A stretch of DNA of 8,295 nt from Prevotella sp. CAG:1058 (GTDB lineage Bacteria; Bacteroidota; Bacteroidia; Bacteroidales; Bacteroidaceae): positions 36,078 to 44,372 of the forward strand of contig HF986728.1 of the NCBI GenBank assembly GCA_000433175.1, given 5' to 3'. The notes beneath the pieces are model-generated. The model ran no database searches. It was not told where the DNA came from and was given only the letters and a program-made list of their open reading frames with translations. Position 1 is the stretch's first letter; the number at the start of each line of letters is the position of its first letter. A program made the position numbers and the translations under genes. This document shows positions 1-6,303 of this stretch, piece after piece.

Positions 1-37
1 GTATTATTACAGATAATATATATATAGCCTTCTTCAT
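1..37 (-). CDS. Start of a fourth operon gene, probably an exported or lipoprotein (partial)
   Basis: An ATG at 37-35 on the minus strand opens a frame of 12 codons, MKKAIYILSVII, that runs off the left edge of the window. Two lysines followed by an uninterrupted hydrophobic run is the n-region and h-region of a signal peptide, as in the three lipoproteins upstream. The ATG lies 23 bp after the stop of the fimbrillin-like gene at 61-951 and on the same strand, so it is probably the next gene of the same operon. The start is preceded by an A-rich stretch without a clear Shine-Dalgarno, which is normal in Bacteroidales. The product cannot be identified from 12 residues; another fimbrillin-like or surface protein is a guess from context. 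Confidence 0.6.
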   Translation of the reverse strand, partial: MKKAIYILSVII

Positions 38-60
38 TTTCAGTTTTTGCCCGCCGGCCA

Positions 61-951
61 CTATTGCCAGTCCTGTATCTCGCCACCGATTTCAATCTTG
101 ATCTGATCCGGATTGTTTGAAATAACCAGGTTGACAAGATGCTCGGTGCCCGGCTTGAACTGGAAGGTGCTCTCGAACAGGTAGGAGACACCCTTCATTA
201 CGACCTCAATCAGCGGCATGCGGTTTGAGATGCGCTGCGGAACAATTATTGCAGTATAAATTGTGCCGGCAACCTGCTTCGCCGTTATAGTCTTGCTCTT
301 ACCTCTCACCTCGCGCGTCGCAACTCCGGCGCTCAGGTCTATCGTTGCCTCTGGTACAGTGTTGTGTACATATACTTCGGCTGTCTGCGGCATGTCGCCT
401 TCAAAGTCTTCGCCTTTCACCAGACGGATTGTGAGCTTGCTCATTATGTGCTTGAACTTCAGGCTCACCGGCGAGTTCGACGCACTTACGCCCTTGGTCT
501 GCGCGTAAAGGAAGTCGCTCGCCTCATAGCCGTCCATTCCGGTAGCTTCGTCCACACCACTCTGGTCTGTCTTGACGCTGAACGGCAGGTTCTCGATAGA
601 GCTTACCGGACTTATGTAGGGATAATAGGCGTATGCGTTGTAAGTGCCAGCATCCCAATAGAGCGTCTTTGATGCCGACCACGAGCCGCCGTTGCATGTC
701 AGCGCCTCGTTGTTTACGAGGTTGCCGCCTATCTCCAGCGGCTTGTCGGTTTCTCCGACGAATAGTCCTATCTTGTCGCCGTTCTCAAAGTCTGTGTCGG
801 TTACGCGCGACTTCTGTCCCGGATGGATTACCGAAAAGGTCATTGGCGTATGCTTCGGGTCTGTCGGTTGCATCTCCTCGTCCTGCGAACAAGCCGACAT
901 GCAGAATACCGCAAGAGCAAAGGCCGCATATCTTATAAGAACATGTTTCAT
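61..951 (-). CDS. Fimbrillin family (Mfa-like) lipoprotein, gene C of the operon
   Basis: This 296-residue protein has a lipoprotein signal peptide with lipobox MSAC, so Cys21 should be lipidated after signal peptidase II cleavage. The rest is one fimbrillin-like (Mfa_like_1 type) beta-sandwich domain. Landmarks shared with the two upstream proteins are SR49-V then F-x-x-GD-x-x-GLFV (about 49-65), YWD followed by YYPY (99-112), TDQS (128-131), GYEASDFL (141-148), KHIMSKL (167-173), ATIDL (202-206), IIVPQ (235-239) and a C-terminal IxxWQ. The protein stops right after that Trp. Family members are anchor, shaft or tip subunits of type V pili or related surface fibres of Bacteroidales, exported as lipoproteins and often trimmed after an Arg by a surface protease. 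The ATG is preceded by an AAAGAGGAAAAG purine run. The gene follows the M64 fusion gene by 80 bp, and a 42-bp near-palindrome fills part of that gap. Which pilus role it plays cannot be told. Confidence 0.85.
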   Translation of the reverse strand: MKHVLIRYAAFALAVFCMSACSQDEEMQPTDPKHTPMTFSVIHPGQKSRVTDTDFENGDKIGLFVGETDKPLEIGGNLVNNEALTCNGGSWSASKTLYWDAGTYNAYAYYPYISPVSSIENLPFSVKTDQSGVDEATGMDGYEASDFLYAQTKGVSASNSPVSLKFKHIMSKLTIRLVKGEDFEGDMPQTAEVYVHNTVPEATIDLSAGVATREVRGKSKTITAKQVAGTIYTAIIVPQRISNRMPLIEVVMKGVSYLFESTFQFKPGTEHLVNLVISNNPDQIKIEIGGEIQDWQ

Positions 952-974
952 TGTCTTTTCCTCTTTCTTTAACG

Positions 975-1016
975 GGAGTCATATAATAACAGGCGCGCCC
1001 ATTATTATATAACTCC
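975..1016. repeat. 42-bp near-perfect palindrome (hairpin) between genes B and C
   Basis: The arms 975-989 and 1002-1016 match at 14 of 15 positions; the one mismatch (980/1011) is a G-U pair in minus-strand RNA. The 12-nt centre contains GGCGCGCC (992-999), itself palindromic about the same axis. It lies in the 80-bp gap between the M64 fusion gene and the downstream fimbrillin gene. In minus-strand mRNA it would form a long stem-loop just ahead of gene C. No U-run follows in that direction, whereas CTTTTTATT follows in the plus direction. It could be a processing or stability element, an attenuator, or a dyad operator. Confidence 0.75.
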
Positions 1017-1031
1017 TTTTTATTAATTAAA

Positions 1032-4000
1032 TTATCTGTTCCGCCTTGTTTTTTTCAGTTTGTCAAGCGGACTGCCCTTATGTATCTTCGGAGGCAGCTG
1101 GTTAATAGGCTTCACGTTGACAGTCCTTATGTCATGCGCCCTGGTAACGTCGCCTGCCTCGCGCTTGTCGTTGGCGACAAAGTCCTCGAACGAATAAGTT
1201 TCGCCTGCATAATATTTGATGCGCTTCACTATGCTCTCTCGGCTGATTGTGCTGTAGTACGGGATGTCGTTGTTCATGCAGGAGTTCTGCTCCGAGCGGA
1301 ACACCCCGCGGTTGTGCATGAAGCCGCCCTCGTAGATGTCAACGATGTCGCTGTAGCGGTCGTTGAAGATGAGGTGGCTCCAAGGCACCTCGTGCATCTT
1401 GCCCGTGAGCGACAGGTTGTCGTACCAGCCGAGGCCCTTGGCCCAGTTGAACTCAAGCACGTGGCCGCAGCAGGTGCAACTACAGAAGTCTATGAACTCG
1501 TTGTGGTAGATGTACTCGTCGCCCAGCTTACCGAAGCCGTGGCCGCCGGCCTCGTGCTGGATAACGCCGCGCGAGTCGAGCGGGTAGCCGTATGTGCTCT
1601 GCGGACAGAAGGCTATGGCCGAGCCGTCCTCCCACATCTGGCAGATGCCGCCGTAGTCGGTGCTGTTAGGCACGATGATTATCAGCGTCTGGTTCAGGTT
1701 GTCGCGGGTGACGGTGGGCGCGTTCAGCGCGTACTCGAATATCGCGTCGTAGTCGGCCCTGAGGCCCACGCCGCCCGTGTAGGTGGTGTTGAAGCGGTTG
1801 TAGCGGATGGTGTTCACCGTGCCTACGCCCGTCTCCGTGGACAGCGGGAAGGCAGTGTAAACGTTGAAGTAGTCGCGGTAGGTGGTGTAAGGCTCTATGC
1901 CGAAGAAGTATTCCACCTCCTGCTTTATGTTCGTCAGGTAGTCACCGTCCGATATGTTCTTGCCGTCGTAGCCGTCGCCGAGTATCACGATGTTTATTCC
2001 GCCGGTGTTGCCGCGCGTTGCTTTCTGCAACGTGAGCCACTCGTCCTCGCCGTACTCATAGTCATACTGCGTCACGGTACACTTGTGGGTGTACTCCTCG
2101 TCCTTCAGCTTGAACACAATCTCGCCCGTGCGGTCGGCCGAGCCTTTTGCCATTTCCTTTATGGTCAGCGTCACCTCGGCCTTGTTTCCGCCGCTTGTCT
2201 GCGACAGCTCGCACCAGTCGGGTTTGCTCTGCACTTCCCATGCGCCCTCCGCGTCTACAACGAGCGTCTGCTTGTGCTCCGTGTTAAGCGCGCAAGCCAC
2301 TGACGGGCGGCACACCAGTTCATGGTGGGCGGCTATGCGCTTGAAGTCGCACCAACCCACTGCAGCCTGGTATTGGGCTATGGCGCTCTCGGGAACTTCG
2401 AGAGTGAAATTGTCCTTGGGCACACCTTCAAAAGCGTTGCTTTCAACATGTGCAGGCATTGTTCCCTTACAAACAATAGAACCTAGACCGAAACATTGGT
2501 AGAAAGCTTGTTGCTGTATACTCTCCATGCTTTCCGGGAAAACAAGCCCCTCTATACTTCGGCAATTATAAAAAGCCCCTTTACCAATACTCTGCATTTC
2601 TTCTGGAAATTCTATTGTCCCCATAAGTCGCCAACAAGAACCATCGGATTCACTTCCAAAAACATAATTACCAATACTTCGTAAACTCTTAGGTAATTTA
2701 AGTTCTCCAGAAAAATCGCAACCAGAGAATACATAATCTTTGAGTATGGCTAAGCCTTCCGGCAAATCCAACTCACCCTTAAAATGTGTTCCATGGAAAG
2801 CATAATCTCCTATGGAAGTAATACCATCAGACAAAGTAAGAGTTCCATCGAGACCACCGCAAAATTCAAAAGCGTTGTTTGGTACCTCTACAACACCCTG
2901 TGGTATAGTCAAATCCCCTGAGAATCCACTGCAATCCCTGAACGCATGTTCTCCAAGTTTCGTAAGTTTATCAGGTAATCTAAGCTGACCGTAAAAGTTT
3001 TCACAACCCTCAAATGCATTGCTTAATATACACTCAACTGATGTGGGCATTATAAGTTCACAAGTAAACCCACCATAAGTGAATGCACCGCCATACCACC
3101 ACAATTCCTCTCCGCGACCGATATATTTTAATGTACTTGGCAAAGACAAAGCGCCAGTCATGGCATTGCAGTTGTAAAATGCGCCGTTTTCAATTTCAGT
3201 TACGCCCTCGGGAATAATCAGACTCCCTGTAAGATTCTTGCAGTCAGCAAACGCAGCGAGTCCAATTTTTGTCAGTCTGTCAGGCAAAATCAACCTCATC
3301 AGGCTACTCTTGTAACGCAACGCCTCATACGGAATGACATCGTCCTCACAAGGATAGTCTCCACTATTACCACCTGTAAGAGTTTGTATTCCACCTTTAA
3401 TTCTAACATCCTTTAAGTTCAATGCTTGCAGCATATCCATCGAGTCACGCATGAAATAGAAGTCTTGGCTGTTTATCTGTCCTGTTATCTTCAGGTTTTT
3501 CAGCTTTGTATAATCCTTGTTGGCTGCAATGATAGCGTCCTTCAGATGACCAGCCGTAGAGTTTATGATGACATACTCCCTCGACGTTGCGTCGTGGCTT
3601 ACAAGGTCGTTCTCCCACGCCGTAATGCTTTCGCTAATCAGTGTAAGGGTGTATTGGCCGCTGCCGGCCTTCTTGTCAACACGTATCGAGAAGTTGCTCA
3701 TCTTGCCGGGCATGTACGTAAAGTTCTCGTTCTTGCTGAACTTGTAGGGCACTCCGCCAATGGTTATGCTGAACAGCGTAGTGCCTGCCGCCACGCTCTG
3801 CGGCACAACGATGGCGCGCCACTCGTCGTTGACGCGCGACGGTATGGTTGCCGTGCTTTCTATTCCGCCGTTCTGCGTCACCGTGCCGTCAGCCAAGTTT
3901 ATGGTGGCCTCACGGCAAAGGTTGGTTACCAATACGGTCTTCTCCGTCTTTACCCATTCTCCTGCCTCAAAGCCCGTTCCCTCTACAAGGGTTACACGGG

Positions 4001-4544
4001 CGTTGGCCATGCGGTGGCTCATAGACAGGCGCACCACGCTTGTTGTAGGAGCCACGTTCTCGGCCTTGCCCCAAAGGAAGTCGCTGGCCTCGTAGCCACC
4101 CATCGTGCCGTTCTCCGACGATGTGCTCTGGTCGCGCTGCACGGTAAAGCCGTAGGCGTCTATGCTCTCGGGCGAGCCGAAGGGATAATAGCCGTACACG
4201 TCGATGTGCGTGTGCTTGTCCTTCCAATACAGGTCGTAGGCCGAGTTCCATTTATAAGCGGCCTCGTCAAACGTGTGCCTAACGTTGTCTCCTCTGTTTC
4301 CGCTGACCTGCAAAGTGCCGGGCGTGTTGCCGTCGTAGTCTACAATATAGACGCCCATCACGTCGCCGTCGCAAAATCCGTTGTCGTTTACTCTCGTAAC
4401 CGACACTTGGTTAATCTCACCGGACAGGGTTATCGGCATTTTGCCGCCGACGAGTCCGTCACCGTCGAAGAGGTCGTCGGTGCAGCCTGCCAATAACGCG
4501 CATCCGAAGATTATATATAATAAATAGTGTTGGTTGCATTTCAT
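1032..4544 (-). CDS. Lipoprotein fusing fimbrillin-like, BspA-type LRR, BACON and M64 metallopeptidase domains (gene B)
   Basis: 1170 residues. Lipobox LLAGC puts the lipidated Cys at 21. Visible domains in order: Mfa-like fimbrillin domain, about 30-311, with the operon's shared landmarks (TR51-V, YWK, YYPF, RDQS, GYEASDFLWG, IVVPQS, ITAWE); an LRR cap of BspA type, about 323-385 (KLKNLKITGQIN, LQALNLKD); about 12 LRR_5 units, 405-712; a BACON-like Ig fold, about 743-828 (WEVQSKPDWCELS, CTVTQ); an M64 peptidase domain, about 833-1130, with HEAGGHGFGKLGDE at 997-1010; and a basic 40-residue tail. M64 is the family of the Clostridium ramosum IgA peptidase, a zinc metalloprotease. The catalytic His residues are spaced HExxxH, not HExxH. 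A CSCTCCGH cluster follows at 1021-1028. The protein is probably on the outer membrane, facing out, and cleaving host or mucosal proteins; the substrate is unknown. It starts 20 bp after gene A and is likely translationally coupled. DNA for residues of about 375-715 is clearly AT-richer than its flanks, suggesting a recombined LRR segment. Confidence 0.88.
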   Translation of the reverse strand: MKCNQHYLLYIIFGCALLAGCTDDLFDGDGLVGGKMPITLSGEINQVSVTRVNDNGFCDGDVMGVYIVDYDGNTPGTLQVSGNRGDNVRHTFDEAAYKWNSAYDLYWKDKHTHIDVYGYYPFGSPESIDAYGFTVQRDQSTSSENGTMGGYEASDFLWGKAENVAPTTSVVRLSMSHRMANARVTLVEGTGFEAGEWVKTEKTVLVTNLCREATINLADGTVTQNGGIESTATIPSRVNDEWRAIVVPQSVAAGTTLFSITIGGVPYKFSKNENFTYMPGKMSNFSIRVDKKAGSGQYTLTLISESITAWENDLVSHDATSREYVIINSTAGHLKDAIIAANKDYTKLKNLKITGQINSQDFYFMRDSMDMLQALNLKDVRIKGGIQTLTGGNSGDYPCEDDVIPYEALRYKSSLMRLILPDRLTKIGLAAFADCKNLTGSLIIPEGVTEIENGAFYNCNAMTGALSLPSTLKYIGRGEELWWYGGAFTYGGFTCELIMPTSVECILSNAFEGCENFYGQLRLPDKLTKLGEHAFRDCSGFSGDLTIPQGVVEVPNNAFEFCGGLDGTLTLSDGITSIGDYAFHGTHFKGELDLPEGLAILKDYVFSGCDFSGELKLPKSLRSIGNYVFGSESDGSCWRLMGTIEFPEEMQSIGKGAFYNCRSIEGLVFPESMESIQQQAFYQCFGLGSIVCKGTMPAHVESNAFEGVPKDNFTLEVPESAIAQYQAAVGWCDFKRIAAHHELVCRPSVACALNTEHKQTLVVDAEGAWEVQSKPDWCELSQTSGGNKAEVTLTIKEMAKGSADRTGEIVFKLKDEEYTHKCTVTQYDYEYGEDEWLTLQKATRGNTGGINIVILGDGYDGKNISDGDYLTNIKQEVEYFFGIEPYTTYRDYFNVYTAFPLSTETGVGTVNTIRYNRFNTTYTGGVGLRADYDAIFEYALNAPTVTRDNLNQTLIIIVPNSTDYGGICQMWEDGSAIAFCPQSTYGYPLDSRGVIQHEAGGHGFGKLGDEYIYHNEFIDFCSCTCCGHVLEFNWAKGLGWYDNLSLTGKMHEVPWSHLIFNDRYSDIVDIYEGGFMHNRGVFRSEQNSCMNNDIPYYSTISRESIVKRIKYYAGETYSFEDFVANDKREAGDVTRAHDIRTVNVKPINQLPPKIHKGSPLDKLKKTRRNR
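2409..3332 (-). repeat. BspA-type leucine-rich repeat block (about 12 LRR_5 units) inside gene B
   Basis: The units follow a pattern close to LxLPxxLxxIGxxAFxxCxxLxG. The AF/VF positions fall at residues 430, 455, 487, 510, 534, 558, 582, 605, 628, 657, 680 and 704, so the period is mostly 23-25 residues. Two gaps are longer (32 and 29) because of Trp-containing insertions, GRGEELWWYGG (476-486) and SESDGSCWRLMG (631-642). LRR_5 arrays of this type occur in BspA of Tannerella forsythia and related adhesins, where they bind matrix proteins or other cells. The block probably positions the C-terminal peptidase or binds its target. Confidence 0.88.
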
Positions 4545-4564
4545 ATTGTCAAAGTTTTTAATAG

Positions 4565-5485
4565 TTATTCAGCCGTACCGCCGTTGTCGATGCCTTCGTC
4601 TTCCCACTGGTCTATGCCGACATTGATGCCGTTGCTTGTCTTGCTAAGCGTCACGGTAAACTTGTGGCGTGTTCCGCCAACGAACTTGAAAGCCTTTTTC
4701 AGGTTGAAGTCCCTGCCGTCAACATTTATGGTTATCAGGTTGCCTTCAGCCACGCTCTGCGGTACTATGAGCGCCTTGTAGCTGCCGCCGTCCTTCAGCG
4801 GCGTAACGCTGGTCGCCGTGCCCGTAGCCGTAACCGTGCCGTCGGCAAGGTTGACGGTGCTTTTTGTCTTCACGCCGTTGACCTTCACCCCAACCTTTGC
4901 TGCCGCGAGAGTCTCGTCGGTAAATCCATTGCCGGGAACAAGGGTTATCTGTATCTGGCTCATAACGTGCTTTACGTTTATCTTGACCGCGCTCTCGGTA
5001 GGCGCAACGTCCTTTGTCGAGCCTACCATCATGTCGCCGGCCTTGTACGCCGCGGTAGAACTCTGGTCGGCGTTCAGGTTGAAGGGCAGCGCCTTCACGT
5101 CGGTTACGGCCGACGTATAAGGATAGTAAAGGTAGAAATCGGCATGCGTCTTGTCGTCAAGCCAGTAAATCTGTGATTCGGGCGTCCATGTGCCGTTGTA
5201 GGTAAACTTCATGTTGTCCACATGGTTGCCAGTGTTCTTAAGGTCTGAAGCCGTACCATCGCTGTTGTGGTTGACAACATACAGGCCTGCCTCGTCGCCG
5301 CTTTCAAAAGAATAGTCAGTGGCACGCGTATCTTCAATGCCACTCCATACCGTACTGATAAGTATAGGCAGTTTCTTAACGGATGGTGTGTCTGGTCCTT
5401 CCGTAAGCTCGTTGCCTTCGCCTGAAGAGCAGGCGCACAGCAACATGGCTGCGAGCACTGCGTTTACATAATTACTTATTTTCAT
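4565..5485 (-). CDS. Fimbrillin family (Mfa-like) lipoprotein, first gene of the operon (gene A)
   Basis: 306 residues. The signal peptide ends in lipobox LCAC, so Cys19 is the expected lipid anchor. One fimbrillin-like domain follows an acidic linker: TR54-A then F-x-x-GD-x-x-GLYVV (54-71), YWLD and YYPY (107-123), ADQS (139-142), KHVMSQIQITL (172-182), STVNLADGTVT (209-219), LIVPQSV (239-245) and IDQWED near the C-terminus. LADGTVT and VPQSVA also occur in the fimbrillin domain of the next gene, suggesting duplication within the locus. Unlike the other two proteins it has AYKAGDMM in place of GYEASDFL. The role is probably a subunit or anchor of a type V pilus-like or other surface structure; which one cannot be determined. 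A promoter lies 41 bp upstream of the ATG, the 5' leader is short and AT-rich with no SD, and the stop is 20 bp from the next start, so this gene heads the transcript. Confidence 0.87.
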   Translation of the reverse strand: MKISNYVNAVLAAMLLCACSSGEGNELTEGPDTPSVKKLPILISTVWSGIEDTRATDYSFESGDEAGLYVVNHNSDGTASDLKNTGNHVDNMKFTYNGTWTPESQIYWLDDKTHADFYLYYPYTSAVTDVKALPFNLNADQSSTAAYKAGDMMVGSTKDVAPTESAVKINVKHVMSQIQITLVPGNGFTDETLAAAKVGVKVNGVKTKSTVNLADGTVTATGTATSVTPLKDGGSYKALIVPQSVAEGNLITINVDGRDFNLKKAFKFVGGTRHKFTVTLSKTSNGINVGIDQWEDEGIDNGGTAE

Positions 5486-5525
5486 GATAGAAGCATTTAA
5501 AGATTAATTCTAAAAAATTACATGG

Positions 5526-5557
5526 CAAAGTTAAAAAATAATGAAATTCCTGTCAAG
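5526..5557 (-). promoter_or_regulatory. Bacteroidales-type promoter for the fimbrillin/M64 operon
   Basis: On the minus strand, TAACTTTG (5533-5526) matches the -7 consensus TAnnTTTG exactly. Twenty bases upstream, CTTG (5557-5554) matches three of four bases of the -33 TTTG box. Transcription would start near 5520, leaving a leader of about 35 nt before the ATG at 5485. The spacing and match are what the primary sigma factor of Bacteroidetes uses. No operator-like repeat is evident beside it. Confidence 0.7.
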
Positions 5558-5970
5558 TTCATAATGGTTCAATATGGAATTTTTATTCATTTTGGTACGT
5601 TTTTATTTGCATAACATCTATGTACGAGGACAAATTACACAAAACAAAGTATATTTTTTGTCATTTATTCAACATTCCGTCCGCACACCGCAGCTATCCC
5701 GCACAGGCACAAGAAAACAGTTTTTAAAACAAGGCCGTGGGTCTTGGCACACATGCCATAAAGAAGGGGCGACAGTTATCGCCCACATCGTCGGCACATG
5801 CACACTGGTACCAATCAGCCCGTTTTGCTTTCTTTTTGATTTTGCTTGAAGCTCCTGAAGGGCATCGCCGGAAAAATCATGGCACACGGACGCATATGAG
5901 CTAAAATATCGCGTGCAATCATAAGTGGCTGGCAGCAACGTCGTTACGCCCGGCAGCAGGCATAGTGTGC
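5558..5970. other. Intergenic region, no convincing gene
   Basis: I see no gene here. The left part (5558-5680) is AT-rich; the rest is mixed. There is a small perfect hairpin with arms GGGCGA (5767-5772) and TCGCCC (5779-5784) and a 6-nt loop. Open frames on the minus strand across 5669-6232 encode Cys- and Arg-rich sequence without recognisable domains, overlap each other in different frames, and look spurious. The region is upstream of the fimbrillin operon and could hold further control sequences that I cannot identify. Confidence 0.6.
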
Positions 5971-6137
5971 ATGAAAAGGATGCCACAAACGTGCCGAAAG
6001 GCGGCAAACGGCGGCGCAAAAAGCCGCTTTTTGTACCGTAAACAGCCATATTCCGGGTCGTAAAAGGCCATGAAACTCGATGCAAAAGGTAACCTTTTGC
6101 AGCATGAAAGCGCATCCGGCAATGCAGGTTAAGCCAG
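5971..6137. repeat. Degenerate 22-bp-periodic A-tract array with embedded palindromes
   Basis: Segments spaced exactly 22 bp apart resemble each other: 5971 ATGAAAAGGATGC, 5993 GCCGAAAGGCGGC, 6015 CGCAAAAAGCCGC, 6037 CGTAAACAGCCAT, 6059 CGTAAAAGGCCAT, 6081 TGCAAAAGGTAAC, 6103 CATGAAAGCGCAT. A weaker eighth unit at 6125 shares AGCCA. AA at columns 5-6 is present in all seven main units, and G at column 9 in six. The nine bases between units vary. Two perfect inverted repeats lie within it: 6017-6033 (CAAAAAG, CCG, CTTTTTG) and 6081-6101 (10-bp arms around one A). Because 22 is not a multiple of three, the array keeps several minus-strand frames open, which explains overlapping spurious reading frames. 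Confidence 0.6.
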
Positions 6138-6221
6138 AAACTGACGTCAAAGGGACTGACGACTGCCACCTGTTTTCCTGTTTCATGGAAAAACAGTGAC
6201 ATCCGCGTTTTGACACAATGA

Positions 6222-6270
6222 CGCCGTTTCATGCCCTACGGCGCCATTATGCCAGGCGCAGGCCTGCGCC
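6222..6270. terminator. Two GC-rich hairpins downstream of the AlkD-like gene, possible terminator
   Basis: GGCGCAGGCCTGCGCC (6255-6270) is a perfect 16-bp palindrome 34 bp after the stop of the alkylation repair gene. A second hairpin has arms CGCCGT (6222-6227) and ACGGCG (6238-6243). Neither is followed by a T-run on the minus strand, so this is not a textbook intrinsic terminator. It may instead be a 3'-end stabiliser or mark transcription ending in another way. Confidence 0.35.
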
Positions 6271-6303
6271 AGCGCGGATGGCGATACAGGCTCGGGCGTG
6301 CGC

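Noticed and set aside
980..1003. Seven-codon frame (MGAPVII) with an AAGGAG upstream inside the 42-bp palindrome
   Set aside because: Start and stop are inside the palindrome, Shine-Dalgarno use is weak in Bacteroidales, and seven codons are too few to support a leader peptide.
1080..2303. 407-codon plus-strand open frame antisense to the M64 region
   Set aside because: Low-complexity Val/Ala/Arg-rich translation, typical of the complement of a GC-rich coding strand; the minus-strand gene has clear domains.
3426..4496. 356-codon plus-strand open frame antisense to the fimbrillin domain of gene B
   Set aside because: A shadow of the minus-strand gene; no domain, and the opposite strand encodes conserved fimbrillin landmarks.
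4545..4564. Possible separate promoter for the M64 gene in the 20-bp gap
   Set aside because: ACTTTG is present, but no TA stands at the right place and the gap is too short; co-transcription with gene A is simpler.
5971..6137. Possible CRISPR array
   Set aside because: The 22-bp units are degenerate and the intervening 9 bp are far shorter than CRISPR spacers; no cas gene is nearby.
6178..6196. Small hairpin CTGTTT / AAACAG
   Set aside because: A six-bp AT-leaning stem without a context; expected by chance in a region of this size.
5669..6232. 187-codon minus-strand open frame
   Set aside because: It overlaps two other open frames on the same strand, contains no recognisable domain, is Cys/Arg-rich, and lies on a 22-bp periodic repeat that keeps several frames open. 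I treat it as spurious.
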